NCBI GenBank assembly: GCA_900319525.1
Contig: ONOU01000001.1
Coordinates: 124,001 to 188,000, forward strand
Direction: 5' to 3'
Source: an uncultured Prevotellaceae bacterium
GTDB taxonomy: Bacteria > Bacteroidota > Bacteroidia > Bacteroidales > Muribaculaceae
Length of the DNA: 64,000 bases
Within the stretch, counting starts at the first letter, position 1. Each line of letters opens with the position of its first letter. Both the position numbers and the translations under genes were made by a program. The notes under the pieces are model-generated. The model saw only the letters and a program-made list of their open reading frames with translations. It had not been told where the DNA came from and did no database searches. Shown here piece by piece: positions 23,979 through 33,090 of this stretch.

Positions 23979-24836
23979 ATGAAAAAACTTTACATGATTC
24001 TGGCAGCTGTTGCTGCAATGACCTTTTCTGCTCAGGCCCAAGACCTGCACTATGGTGTAGTCGAGGTAGGTGATTTTGACAATGCTGCCGAGATCTACAA
24101 CGGTTCCTACTTTGACATGGCTCCCACTAACTTCTATCTTGCTCACACTGGTGCTCAGTTGATCTACACTGCTGCCGAGCTGGGCGAGATGGCCGACAAG
24201 GATGTGAACATCACCAAGCTGTCGTTCAAATTTATGAATGAAGGCGCGTTTGAAGACATCACTCGTGACGTGAAGCTTTATCTGCAAGAGACCGATGCTA
24301 CCGAGTTTGAGGTAGTAAAAGAGATCAAACAATTCTTCCCCTTTGAGAACCTGGTGCTTGAAGAGGAGCAGGTGTATCCTATGCTTGACTTCTTGTATGA
24401 GGATCACGAGGTTGTGCTCGATTTGAGCAATGCACCCTTTGCACTGTCTCAGGGCAAGAATCTGCTTGTGACCATCGTGTTTGACGCTCAAGATGATGAT
24501 AATTGCACCATCGGCAGTGATTATGCTCCCTTCTACACCTCTGGTGTCCGTGGCCAAGGTATGGTTTACACCGACAATTATGAGAGCTTTATTGAGTTTG
24601 CTAATGGCGAGGACTTCCCCGATGCAACCGCTATGCTGGGCTGCGGCACCAATGTTGAGCTGCCCGTTACCCGCATCAACTACTACTATGAGGAGAAGCC
24701 GACCAGTGTCGATGAGATCGAGGCTGTTAATGCCCAAGATGGTCCCTACTACAACATGATGGGCCAGAAGTTCACCCAGGGCAACATGCCTGCCGGTATC
24801 TACATCCACAATGGCAAGAAGGTGATTGTCAAGTAA
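23979..24836 (+). CDS. Secreted protein with a sorting-type C-terminal tail
   Basis: A 285-residue protein with a signal peptide (residues 1-20, ending SAQAQ). The body reads like one beta-sandwich repeated in Prevotella and Muribaculaceae surface proteins (NITKLSFKFMNEGAF, KNLLVTIVFDAQDDD). The last 40 residues, TSVDEIEAVN then YYNMMGQKF and PAGIYIHNGKKVIVK, match the short Bacteroidales tail related to type IX secretion sorting domains. It is therefore probably exported to the surface. It has its own consensus promoter and a strong terminator. Binding partner unknown. Confidence 0.75.
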   Translation: MKKLYMILAAVAAMTFSAQAQDLHYGVVEVGDFDNAAEIYNGSYFDMAPTNFYLAHTGAQLIYTAAELGEMADKDVNITKLSFKFMNEGAFEDITRDVKLYLQETDATEFEVVKEIKQFFPFENLVLEEEQVYPMLDFLYEDHEVVLDLSNAPFALSQGKNLLVTIVFDAQDDDNCTIGSDYAPFYTSGVRGQGMVYTDNYESFIEFANGEDFPDATAMLGCGTNVELPVTRINYYYEEKPTSVDEIEAVNAQDGPYYNMMGQKFTQGNMPAGIYIHNGKKVIVK

Positions 24837-24872
24837 GCAGCACCATATCCTTTATAGACAAGGATAAAAACT

Positions 24873-24911
24873 ATATGCGCCACGTCTCAATCAAGCAGAC
24901 GTGGCGCATAT
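24873..24911. terminator. Bidirectional terminator
   Basis: ATATGCGCCACGTCT pairs with AGACGTGGCGCATAT, a 15-bp perfect stem around a nine-base loop, followed by TTTAATTATT. It separates the convergent secreted-protein gene and the NfnB-like gene. Confidence 0.88.
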
Positions 24912-24930
24912 TTAATTATTGTTGTTATAA

Positions 24931-26388
24931 TCAGCCGAGCAGTGCGTTAGCCATGTTGAGGGCAGCACGGCGGCCGTCACCCATAGCCAGGATAACGGTT
25001 GCACCACCACGCACGATATCACCACCGGCATAGAGGTCGCCAACCGACGACTGCATGGTATCCTCGTTGACAACAATGGTGTTGCGCTTGCTGATGTCCA
25101 GTCCAGGAATCGAGCGGGGCACAAGCTGGTTGGGAGATACACCCACAGCGACAATTACAAGGTCAACGGGGATTTCCTCGATGGCACCCTCGACGGGCAC
25201 AGGGCTGCGACGACCCGAGGCATCGGGCTCACCCAGTTCCATCTTTTGAACGCGCATAGCAACCACACGGCCCTTGTCGTCACCGATGTACTCGATGGGA
25301 TTGTGCAGAGTCATGAACTCCACGCCCTCTTCCTTGGCATGGCCAATCTCCTCACGACGGGCAGGCATCTCCTCCTCGCTGCGGCGATAGATGAGGATGA
25401 CACGCTCGGTGCCCATGCGCAGGGCAGTACGGGTCGAGTCCATAGCAGTGTTACCGCCACCAATCACGGCGATGGTCTTGCCACGCAGCACGGGGGTATC
25501 GCCACCGCGACCGGCTTCCATCAGGTTGATACGGGTCAGGTATTCGTTGCTCGACATGATACCATTGAGGTTCTCGCCAGGGATATTCATGAAGCGGGGG
25601 AATCCGGCACCACTGCCGACAAACACACCCTTAAAGCCCATCTCGTGCAAGTCCTCATAGCTGATGGTCTTGCCGACGAGGCAGTCCTTAACAAACTCAA
25701 CGCCCATCTTGCGCAAGCCCTCAATCTCGTAATCCACAATGTGGTTGGGGAGACGGAACTCGGGGATGCCATACTTCAACACGCCACCGATCTCGTGGAG
25801 TGCCTCAAATACCGTCACGCTGAAGCCTTTCTTGGCCATGTCACCGGCGAAGGAAAGTCCTGAGGGACCACTACCGATAACGGCAACCTTGATGCCATTG
25901 GCGGGAGCCATAGCGGGAACTTCCTGAGGCAGGTTATCGCGCTGCCAGTCGGCGGCAAAGCGCTCCAGGTAACCGATAGCAACAGCCGGATGTTTCATCT
26001 TGGTGTGGATGCAACGGGACTCACACTGCTTCTCCTGGGGGCACACGCGGCCACAAACGGCGGGCAGTGAGCTGGTCTCCTTGAGCGTAGCGGCAGCTTC
26101 GCCAAACTCGCCGCGCTCGATATTCTTTATGAACTTGGGTATGTTGATATTCACGGGGCAACCGGTCACGCACTGGGGATTGGCACAGTCCAGACAGCGG
26201 CTGGCCTCAACAACGGCCTGCTCGGCGCTGATGCCCTGGTTTACCTCCTCGTTGCAAGTGATGCGGTACTTGGGGTCAAGCTGCGGCATCTCCACGCGGG
26301 GGATAGCGGTGCGCTCCTTGGGAGTCTTAGAATTACGCAAGTCAATGCGCCATTGTTCGTTACGCGAATCCATATTGTTCTGTTCCAT
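24931..26388 (-). CDS. NfnB-like subunit (glutamate synthase small-subunit family, NADPH/FAD)
   Basis: A 485-residue GltD-family flavoprotein. Eight cysteines bind two 4Fe-4S clusters: Cys65, 68, 73 and 77, then Cys112, 116, 122 and 126. The FAD loop GSGPSG is at 172-177 and a second dinucleotide loop IGGGNTAMD lies near residue 310. No glutamate synthase large subunit is adjacent. Instead an NfnA/SudB-like subunit precedes it by 19 bases, which identifies the pair as NADH-dependent ferredoxin:NADP+ oxidoreductase (Nfn) rather than glutamate synthase. Bifurcation is family knowledge, not shown here. Confidence 0.88.
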   Translation of the reverse strand: MEQNNMDSRNEQWRIDLRNSKTPKERTAIPRVEMPQLDPKYRITCNEEVNQGISAEQAVVEASRCLDCANPQCVTGCPVNINIPKFIKNIERGEFGEAAATLKETSSLPAVCGRVCPQEKQCESRCIHTKMKHPAVAIGYLERFAADWQRDNLPQEVPAMAPANGIKVAVIGSGPSGLSFAGDMAKKGFSVTVFEALHEIGGVLKYGIPEFRLPNHIVDYEIEGLRKMGVEFVKDCLVGKTISYEDLHEMGFKGVFVGSGAGFPRFMNIPGENLNGIMSSNEYLTRINLMEAGRGGDTPVLRGKTIAVIGGGNTAMDSTRTALRMGTERVILIYRRSEEEMPARREEIGHAKEEGVEFMTLHNPIEYIGDDKGRVVAMRVQKMELGEPDASGRRSPVPVEGAIEEIPVDLVIVAVGVSPNQLVPRSIPGLDISKRNTIVVNEDTMQSSVGDLYAGGDIVRGGATVILAMGDGRRAALNMANALLG

Positions 26389-26407
26389 TATATTTCAGTT
26401 TTATAGG

Positions 26408-27190
26408 TTATTGCGCACCTTTCAAGCGCATCATCAACTCGTCAAAATCAATCTCATGTGCATTGAACTCGGGACCCTCGACGCACACGAAGCGTGTCTT
26501 TCCGCCCACAGTCACACGGCAAGCGCCGCACATGCCGGTACCGTCAACCATGATGGCGTTGAGCGAAGCCTCGGTAGGCACCTCATACTTCTTGGTCAAC
26601 AGGGCACAGAACTTCATCATGATGGCAGGACCGATGGTTACGCAGTAGTCCACATGCTCACGCTTGAGCACTTCTTCCATACCCACGGTGACAACACCCT
26701 GGTTGCCGTAGCTGCCGTCATCGGTCATGATAATCACTTCGTCGCTCGAGGCACGAACCTCATCCTCAAGGATAATGAGGTCCTTGGTACGGCCTGCGAG
26801 TACGCTGATGACGCGGTTGCCGGCCTCTTTCATCGCACGGATGATGGGCAGCAGCGGGGCGGTACCCACACCACCACCGGCACACAGTACGGTGCCATAC
26901 TTCTGGATGTGAGTGGCCTGGCCCAGGGGACCTACAACGTCGTGCAGGCATTCACCTGGTTCCAGGGCACAGATTTTACGGGTGCTGTCGCCCACACTCT
27001 GGATGACCAGCGTAATGGTGCCTGCCTTGGGGTCGCTATCGGCGATAGTCAAGGGGATACGCTCGCCTTTCTCGCCACAACGCACGATGACGAAGTGGCC
27101 AGCACGGCGCGACTTGGCGATGAGGGGAGCCTCAACGACAAGCTTAGTCACGTTAGCAGAAAACTGCTCTTTACTAACGATTTTGTTCAT
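26408..27190 (-). CDS. NfnA-like subunit (sulfide/dihydroorotate dehydrogenase-like FAD/NAD-binding protein)
   Basis: A 260-residue ferredoxin-NADP reductase-fold protein. The FAD region IPLTIADSDPKAGTITLVIQ, the NAD region CAGGGVGTAPLLPIIRAM and the C-terminal 2Fe-2S motif are visible, the last with Asp216, Cys221, Cys224 and Cys236. One Asp plus three Cys is the ligand set known for NfnA. With NfnB it would couple NADH and ferredoxin oxidation to NADPH formation. It lies 51 bases after the flavodiiron gene, probably in one operon. Confidence 0.88.
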   Translation of the reverse strand: MNKIVSKEQFSANVTKLVVEAPLIAKSRRAGHFVIVRCGEKGERIPLTIADSDPKAGTITLVIQSVGDSTRKICALEPGECLHDVVGPLGQATHIQKYGTVLCAGGGVGTAPLLPIIRAMKEAGNRVISVLAGRTKDLIILEDEVRASSDEVIIMTDDGSYGNQGVVTVGMEEVLKREHVDYCVTIGPAIMMKFCALLTKKYEVPTEASLNAIMVDGTGMCGACRVTVGGKTRFVCVEGPEFNAHEIDFDELMMRLKGAQ

Positions 27191-27241
27191 TGTTTAATTT
27201 CAGTTATTAGTTGAAAGTAGTTTATTGTAGTTTTTCATTAT

Positions 27242-28429
27242 TTAGAGTGCGGCAGCAAACTCCTTACCGAACTGGCGGCTCTGCTTCAATGCGTCCTCAT
27301 CAGGAACCCAAAGGGTACGGATGCCGTCATTAACGGGCTCGATACCTGCGGCCTTGAGGTGCTCGGTAATCAGTTTGATGCCCTCACCGCTCCAGCCGTA
27401 GCTGCCAAAAGCTGCTCCTTTTTTCTTTTTCAGCTTCATGCCCTTGAGCATCTCCAGGATACCTGCAATGGCATAGCTGTAGCCGTTGTTGATCGTGGGA
27501 GAGCCCACCAGCACGGCGCGCGAGTGGAACACCTCGGTGAGGATATCGTTCTTGTCGTTCTGTGCTGCATTATACAGTTTCACTGTCGTTGTGGGCGACT
27601 GCTCACGGATGCCGTCGGCGATGGCCTGTGCCATCAGGCGGGTACTTTGCCACATCGTGTCATACACGATGGTCACCTGATCTTTCTGATAGTTGTCGCT
27701 CCACTGCTGGTACTTCTCGATGATCAAGCCAGGGTTGTTGCGCCAGATGATGCCGTGGCTGGGGCAGATCATCTTCACGGGCAGGTTCATGCCCAGGATT
27801 TCCTTTACCTTGCGGGCAACCAGCGGGCTGAAGGGTGCGAGAATGTTGGCGTAATACTTCTCGGCTTCCTGCAGCACCTCGTCCATGCACACCTGGTCGT
27901 CATAGAGCGACTCGGTGGCATAGTGCTGGCCAAAGCCGTCGTTGCTGAACAGGATTTCCTCTCCGCTCAGGTAACAGAACATCGTGTCAGGCCAGTGCAG
28001 CATTGTGGCCTCGATAAAGGTCAGGGTGGTATCGCCCAGTTCCAGCTTGTCGCCGGTCTTGACGTTGACAAAGTTCCAGTCCTGGTGGTAATGGCCACGG
28101 ATGATGGCTTCGCCCTTGGCTGTGCAGTAGATGGGCGTGTCGGGGATTTCGCGCATCAGGTCCACGAGGGCTCCGCTATGGTCGATCTCGTTGTGGCACA
28201 TCACGATATAGTCAATCTTGTTGAGGTCGATTTCCTGCTTCAGGTTCTTGATGAACTCACGGCTGTAGGGCAGCCAAGCAGTGTCGATAAGGACCGTCTT
28301 CTGGTCGCGGATCAAATAGGAGTTGTAACTTGAGCCTCGGTGGGTGGACAGCTCGTCGCCATGGAACGTCTTCAATTCCCAGTCCACTTTACCTACCCAA
28401 GTCACGCGGTCAGTCAATTTTTTACCCAT
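27242..28429 (-). CDS. Class A flavodiiron protein (O2/NO reductase)
   Basis: A 395-residue protein with an N-terminal metallo-beta-lactamase-type di-iron domain (residues about 1-250) and a C-terminal flavodoxin domain starting at VTIVYDTMWQSTRLMAQAI. Iron ligands His79, Glu81, Asp83 and His84 lie in MCHNEIDHSGA, and further ligands are in MLHWPDT, SNDGFGQH and CPSHG. No rubredoxin domain is attached, so it is class A. It would reduce O2 to water or NO to N2O in an anaerobe. As first gene ahead of NfnA/NfnB it may be supplied through that NADPH/ferredoxin module. Confidence 0.93.
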   Translation of the reverse strand: MGKKLTDRVTWVGKVDWELKTFHGDELSTHRGSSYNSYLIRDQKTVLIDTAWLPYSREFIKNLKQEIDLNKIDYIVMCHNEIDHSGALVDLMREIPDTPIYCTAKGEAIIRGHYHQDWNFVNVKTGDKLELGDTTLTFIEATMLHWPDTMFCYLSGEEILFSNDGFGQHYATESLYDDQVCMDEVLQEAEKYYANILAPFSPLVARKVKEILGMNLPVKMICPSHGIIWRNNPGLIIEKYQQWSDNYQKDQVTIVYDTMWQSTRLMAQAIADGIREQSPTTTVKLYNAAQNDKNDILTEVFHSRAVLVGSPTINNGYSYAIAGILEMLKGMKLKKKKGAAFGSYGWSGEGIKLITEHLKAAGIEPVNDGIRTLWVPDEDALKQSRQFGKEFAAAL

Positions 28430-28470
28430 TTGTGTTATATCATTAGTCGGTTAATAGTTGTTTCAACCTG

Positions 28471-28504
28471 CAAAATTAGCACTTTTTTCTTTCTCGAGCC
28501 CAAA
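28471..28504 (-). promoter_or_regulatory. Promoter of the flavodiiron-Nfn operon
   Basis: Minus-strand TAATTTTG (28478-28471) with TTTG (28504-28501) 22 bases upstream, slightly wider than the ideal spacing. Confidence 0.55.
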
Positions 28505-28554
28505 TACGCCCTGATTTTCTATAAATATTAATGAATTGGCCATTGTTGCTGTCA

Positions 28555-30222
28555 TCAGTCTTTATTCTCATCTTCGGGAATCAGACTTTTAGCACGATAG
28601 GTCCAGTTATACAGTTGATAGATCTGGGCAAGCCTGGGCAGTCGCTCCAGAAAGTCCTGATAGTTCTTTTCCTGAGGTTCGAGCCATAGCACCTCGGCAA
28701 GCGCGGCCATTCGTGGAAGAACCTGATATTGGATTTGGGGCTCACAGGTGATATACTCGGTCCACACGTTAGCCTGGGCGCCCAGGATATGATGGCGCTT
28801 GTCGGCTGGCAGTTTGTCGGCCACGGGCTCAAAATCATACACCTTTTTCAAAGTATTGCAGCCGCCAAATGCCTGTGGCTCATTCCAGGTGCTGCTCGTC
28901 TGATAGTAGTCAAAATACAACGGGTCAACGGGGGTCATGACCACGTCATGGCCCAGCTGAGCGCCTTGTGCTCCCGGCTCCGGCCCCCTCCATGACATGA
29001 TCGTCGCCGTGGTGTCCACTTTACAACCCAGCAGCTCGTCCCAGCCGATGATGCGCTTGCCATAACCGCTCAAGAATTGCTGTACATGAGTGGTGAGATA
29101 GCCTTGTAACAGGGCTTCGGCACTCTGATTGCCCTCGGCCTTGATGCCCAGTTCCCTGATGCGTTGCTGGCACCGTGGGCAATGCTCCCAGCGCACGCGG
29201 GGCGACTCGTCGCCACCGATGTGAATCATCTCGCCAGGAAACAGCTGAGCGACTTCGGCCAACACATCTTCAACAAACCGCAATGTGTTGTCTTTGCCCA
29301 GGCACAGGATGTCGTCGGTCACCCCCCATCGCTGCCATACCTCATAAGGGCCGCCCGTGCAGCCCAGTTCGGGATATGCTGCCATGGCTGCCACCATGTG
29401 CCCCGGCATGTCAATTTCGGGGATAATGGTGATATAACGGTCGGCTGCATAGCGCACGATGTCACGAATCTCCTCCTGGCTGTAATAGCCGCCGTAACGG
29501 ATGCCGTCGTTCACGGGCGAGTTGTGCCCCAGCGTGGTGCCGTTGCGCCAGCCGCCCACCTCGGTCAATCGGGGATATTTCTTGATTTCCACACGCCAGC
29601 CCTGGTCGTCGGTCAGGTGCCAGTGCAGGCGGTTCATGCCGTGCAGGGCCATGATGTCGATGTAGCGCTTGACGGCCTCGGTGCTGAAGAAATGGCGCAC
29701 GCAGTCCAGATGCATGCCCCGGTAGCCGAAGCGGGGTTCCCCTTCGATCTGCGCCGCTGGCAGGTGGACGATGGCGGCATGGCCCACGGGCAATGACTTG
29801 CGCAGCACCTGAATGCCCTGAAAGACGCCTGCCGGTGTCCTGCCGGCGATCTCCACACTCCTGGCAGTCACTGTGATGCGATAGCCCTCCTCGCCCTTGA
29901 TCTTGTCGTCGAGCAACAGGGAAACATTATCGGCAATCTCGCGGGTGCTGCGGGTGGGGCGGATGCTCAGGTGCATTCCCGTCATCTCTTCGATATATTG
30001 ACCGAGCATGGCGGCATTACGCTCCATGTCGCGGTTCCCGGTCGGGTAATTGATCAGCCGTTGCTGGGTGAGGGCGAAATCGGCGCTCTTGATGCCGTGG
30101 ATGGCCCCGGGCAGGGGAATCACCTGGTAGTTGGCACGATGGCCATCGGTGCCGCTGGCTTGGGCCGGCACAATGGCCAGGAGGATCACGAGGACAGTGA
30201 TTATCTGTTTGAATGTCATCAT
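28555..30222 (-). CDS. Beta-N-acetylhexosaminidase, glycoside hydrolase family 20
   Basis: A 555-residue secreted enzyme removing terminal GlcNAc or GalNAc from glycans. A signal peptide (about residues 2-23) precedes a GH20b-type alpha/beta domain (about 30-150) and the catalytic barrel with YRGMHLDCVRHFF, HWHLTDDQGWRVEI and HIGGDESPRVRW. The catalytic pair Asp338-Glu339 is intact. ATG 30222 (MMTFKQ) is chosen because longer in-frame extensions run antisense into the neighbouring gene and lack a signal. With the GH29 enzyme it points to mucin or milk-oligosaccharide use. It has a consensus promoter. Confidence 0.94.
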   Translation of the reverse strand: MMTFKQIITVLVILLAIVPAQASGTDGHRANYQVIPLPGAIHGIKSADFALTQQRLINYPTGNRDMERNAAMLGQYIEEMTGMHLSIRPTRSTREIADNVSLLLDDKIKGEEGYRITVTARSVEIAGRTPAGVFQGIQVLRKSLPVGHAAIVHLPAAQIEGEPRFGYRGMHLDCVRHFFSTEAVKRYIDIMALHGMNRLHWHLTDDQGWRVEIKKYPRLTEVGGWRNGTTLGHNSPVNDGIRYGGYYSQEEIRDIVRYAADRYITIIPEIDMPGHMVAAMAAYPELGCTGGPYEVWQRWGVTDDILCLGKDNTLRFVEDVLAEVAQLFPGEMIHIGGDESPRVRWEHCPRCQQRIRELGIKAEGNQSAEALLQGYLTTHVQQFLSGYGKRIIGWDELLGCKVDTTATIMSWRGPEPGAQGAQLGHDVVMTPVDPLYFDYYQTSSTWNEPQAFGGCNTLKKVYDFEPVADKLPADKRHHILGAQANVWTEYITCEPQIQYQVLPRMAALAEVLWLEPQEKNYQDFLERLPRLAQIYQLYNWTYRAKSLIPEDENKD

Positions 30223-30247
30223 AATTGGTACGCTTGAATATTTACCG

Positions 30248-30279
30248 CAAATATAGAACATTAAAACCGATTGTCCAAA
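30248..30279 (-). promoter_or_regulatory. Bacteroidetes promoter for the GH20 gene
   Basis: Minus-strand TTTG (30279-30276), exactly 20 bases, TATATTTG (30255-30248). The ATG is 26 bases downstream. Confidence 0.8.
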
Positions 30280-30353
30280 TCTTGGCAAGCTAAAAAAGGC
30301 ACTATTGGCCAATGTGGGGGTATTTTTGAACTCCTGTTTCGGAGAAATTGTTG

Positions 30354-30361
30354 TACTTTTG
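30354..30361 (+). promoter_or_regulatory. -7 box for the DUF5686 gene
   Basis: TACTTTTG ends nine bases before the ATG at 30371, implying an almost leaderless mRNA. The nearest TTTG is 25 bases upstream, so the -33 element is poor. Confidence 0.5.
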
Positions 30362-30370
30362 CACCGCAAT

Positions 30371-32914
30371 ATGAAAAGTAGTACGCGGCATATCCTGGTT
30401 TTTTTCATGACGATGCTGGCCATGGCGCTGAACGTGGCGGGGCAAACGCCGTCGTCGCCGGTGACCCAGATCACGGGCCTGGTGCGTGACTCGTTGACCC
30501 ACGACGGCATCCCTTACGCCTCGATTTCACTCATGGGCACCAGCGAGGGCACCCTGGCCACCGACCGTGGCGGTTTCACCGTCAACTCCAGGGCCCGTTT
30601 CTCCAAGCTGCGTGTCACGGCCATGGGCTATAAGCCCAAGGAGGTGGAGATCAAGCCCGGGCAGGGGAGTGTGGTGCTCATCGACCTGACGGCGACGGGC
30701 GTCGAGCTCAGCGAGCTGGTGGTGCACAAGGGCAAGGAAAAATACAGCAAGAAGGATAATCCGGCCGTTGACATGATCAAGAAACTGCGAGAGCGCCGCG
30801 ATGACAACGACCCGCGACGGCTGCCACACTATGGCTACACGCAATATGAACGCATGATGCTGGGGTTCGGCAATCTGGACGACATCATGAGCAAACCCGA
30901 GGAGCAGGCATGGATTGAACAGTATACCGACACGTCACTGCTCACCGGCAAGCGCATCCTGCCCATCTCCATCAAGGAAACCGTCGCACGCGACTACTAT
31001 GGCGCAAACGGCCACAAACAGGTGATTCTGGGTACCAGCAATGCTGGCATCGACGAGCGCATCGACCAGGAGAACATCAAGAAGATTCTGGACGACTTTA
31101 TGGGCGAAATCGACATTTTCCAGAACGATGTCGCCCTGCTGACCAACCGGTTTGTCAGTCCACTGTCACGCATCGCGGTGGATTTCTACAAGTTCTACCT
31201 CAACGACACGGTCAACGTTGGCGGCGAGCGCTGCGCGGTGCTGAGTTTTGTGCCGTTCACCCCTCAGACCTTTGGCTTCCTGGGGCGTCTGTATGTCTCG
31301 CTCGAGGACAGCACCATGTTCATCAAGCGGGTGGAAATGGGAGTCCCCTACGACATCAACCTCAACTATGTGGAGCGCATGAGCATCGTCCAGGACTTTG
31401 AACGCGCGCCCAACGGTTCGCGCCTCAAGGTGCGTGACAATGTGGAGGTCAGCTTCAAGATCATGCCTGGTGTGCCCGAGGCATTTGCCCGTCGCGAGAC
31501 CAGCTACCGCGACCACAACTTTGAGCGCCCCGAGGCCGGCGTGTTCAACTTCAAGGGTGAACAGGCCAGCAGCAATGGCGCTGCATTCATGCCCGACGAG
31601 TTCTGGCAGGAATACCGCCCTGCCCATGTGCGCACAACCGCCGCGACCATGCAGGGGCTGATGAAACGACTGCGTGGTTCCAAGCTGTTCTATTGGGCCG
31701 AACAGGTGATTGTCATGATGGTTAACGGTTACATCCCCACAGCCCGCGTCAGCAAGGTGGACCTGGGACCGCTCAACACCCTTGTGAGCGGCAACTCGCT
31801 CGAGGGGCTGCGGCTGCGCTTGGGCGGCATGACCAATGTGAACCTGAGCCGCCACTGGTTTGCACGCGGCTATGCGGCCTATGGCTTCCGCGACAAGAAA
31901 TTCAAGTACATGGGGTCGCTGGAATACTCGTTCATCCCTAAAAAAGCGATGGACCAAGAGTTCCCCATCCACAGCCTGCGACTGACGCACAGGTATGATG
32001 TGGACAAGCTCGCGCAACACTATCTCTACACCAATCAGGACAACATGTTCCTCACGCTCCGTCGTCACAAGGATGTGAGGATGCAGTACCTGCGCACCAC
32101 GCGCCTGGAATACCGCCACGAGTGGTACAACCACTTCTCCATCGCCCTGGGTATCGAGCACAACGTGCATGAGGCCACACAATATGTGCCATTCATCTAT
32201 GGTGATGGCACTAGCCGTCAGCGCTTCACCCAGGCCGGCTTCACGGCCCAGCTGCGCTTTGCGCCCGGCGAGACCTTCTACCAGGCACGGTCCTATCGCA
32301 TTCCCATCAACATGGATGCCCCCATCATCACGTTGACACAGACCTACATGCCCAAGGGGTTCATGGGTAGCCTGCATGAGGTCAACAAGACCGAGCTAGG
32401 ACTGCAAAAACGATTCTGGTTCTCGGCCTTCGGCTATGCCGACGTGATTGTCAAGGGCGAAAAGATCTGGAGCCAGGTGGCCTATCCCGACCTGATCATG
32501 CCCAACGTCAACCTCTCTTACACCATCCAGCCCGAGAGCTTCGCACTGATGAAGCCCATGGAGTTCATCAACGACCAGGCCCTCATGTGGGACTTGACCT
32601 ATTGGGGTAATGGCATCTTGATGAACCGCCTGCCGCTTGTCAAGCGCCTGCGCCTGCGCGAGGTGCTCACCCTGCGCGGCCTTTGGGGCAGCCTCAGCGA
32701 CAAGAACGACCCGACCAGGACAGGGGGATTGTTCCGCTTCCCTGACGACGTGCCGTGCCAGCCCATGGGCGGCAAACCCTACATCGAGGCCGGCGTGGGC
32801 CTCGATAACATCCTCACCGTGTTGCGCATCGACTACGTGTGGCGACTCACCTACCGCGACCACGCGAGCACCGACCGCCACGGCATCCGCATCGCCCTCC
32901 ACTTCAACTTCTAA
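30371..32914 (+). CDS. DUF5686 outer-membrane protein with carboxypeptidase-regulatory-like domain
   Basis: An 847-residue outer-membrane protein. A signal peptide (residues 1-22) is followed by a CarboxypepD_reg-like domain (about 30-115, ITGLVRDSLTHDGIPYASISL and DRGGFTVNS), a middle soluble part, and a large C-terminal DUF5686 barrel with many aromatic strands ending in HGIRIALHFNF, a good outer-membrane insertion signal. It resembles TonB-dependent receptors without a plug motif. Such proteins are common in Bacteroidales and their function is unknown. ATG 30371 is chosen for its signal peptide. Confidence 0.88.
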   Translation: MKSSTRHILVFFMTMLAMALNVAGQTPSSPVTQITGLVRDSLTHDGIPYASISLMGTSEGTLATDRGGFTVNSRARFSKLRVTAMGYKPKEVEIKPGQGSVVLIDLTATGVELSELVVHKGKEKYSKKDNPAVDMIKKLRERRDDNDPRRLPHYGYTQYERMMLGFGNLDDIMSKPEEQAWIEQYTDTSLLTGKRILPISIKETVARDYYGANGHKQVILGTSNAGIDERIDQENIKKILDDFMGEIDIFQNDVALLTNRFVSPLSRIAVDFYKFYLNDTVNVGGERCAVLSFVPFTPQTFGFLGRLYVSLEDSTMFIKRVEMGVPYDINLNYVERMSIVQDFERAPNGSRLKVRDNVEVSFKIMPGVPEAFARRETSYRDHNFERPEAGVFNFKGEQASSNGAAFMPDEFWQEYRPAHVRTTAATMQGLMKRLRGSKLFYWAEQVIVMMVNGYIPTARVSKVDLGPLNTLVSGNSLEGLRLRLGGMTNVNLSRHWFARGYAAYGFRDKKFKYMGSLEYSFIPKKAMDQEFPIHSLRLTHRYDVDKLAQHYLYTNQDNMFLTLRRHKDVRMQYLRTTRLEYRHEWYNHFSIALGIEHNVHEATQYVPFIYGDGTSRQRFTQAGFTAQLRFAPGETFYQARSYRIPINMDAPIITLTQTYMPKGFMGSLHEVNKTELGLQKRFWFSAFGYADVIVKGEKIWSQVAYPDLIMPNVNLSYTIQPESFALMKPMEFINDQALMWDLTYWGNGILMNRLPLVKRLRLREVLTLRGLWGSLSDKNDPTRTGGLFRFPDDVPCQPMGGKPYIEAGVGLDNILTVLRIDYVWRLTYRDHASTDRHGIRIALHFNF

Positions 32915-33090
32915 CCACGCCACCCTTTTTCACAAACATCAGCGGCTGGTGCTTAAGGCGTAAAAAATCGGGAGAGCGATGTTTGATTGTTAATAACTTT
33001 TCTTGCGGTGTTCGGGAGTCTAATTGAGATTTTTAGTGTAATTTTACACTCCGCATCTGTAACAAGAATTGAAGTAGAAAAAATAGCGAT

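Noticed and set aside
24931..26388. Glutamate synthase small subunit
   Set aside because: No large subunit is adjacent, and the gene is paired with an NfnA/SudB-like partner, so an Nfn-type role is more likely.
30223..30510. N-terminal extension of the GH20 enzyme
   Set aside because: It runs antisense through the DUF5686 start and both promoters, whereas ATG 30222 gives a proper signal peptide.
31166..32377. Open frame of 403 codons on the minus strand
   Set aside because: Antisense to the DUF5686 gene, with the same compositional cause and no recognisable motif.
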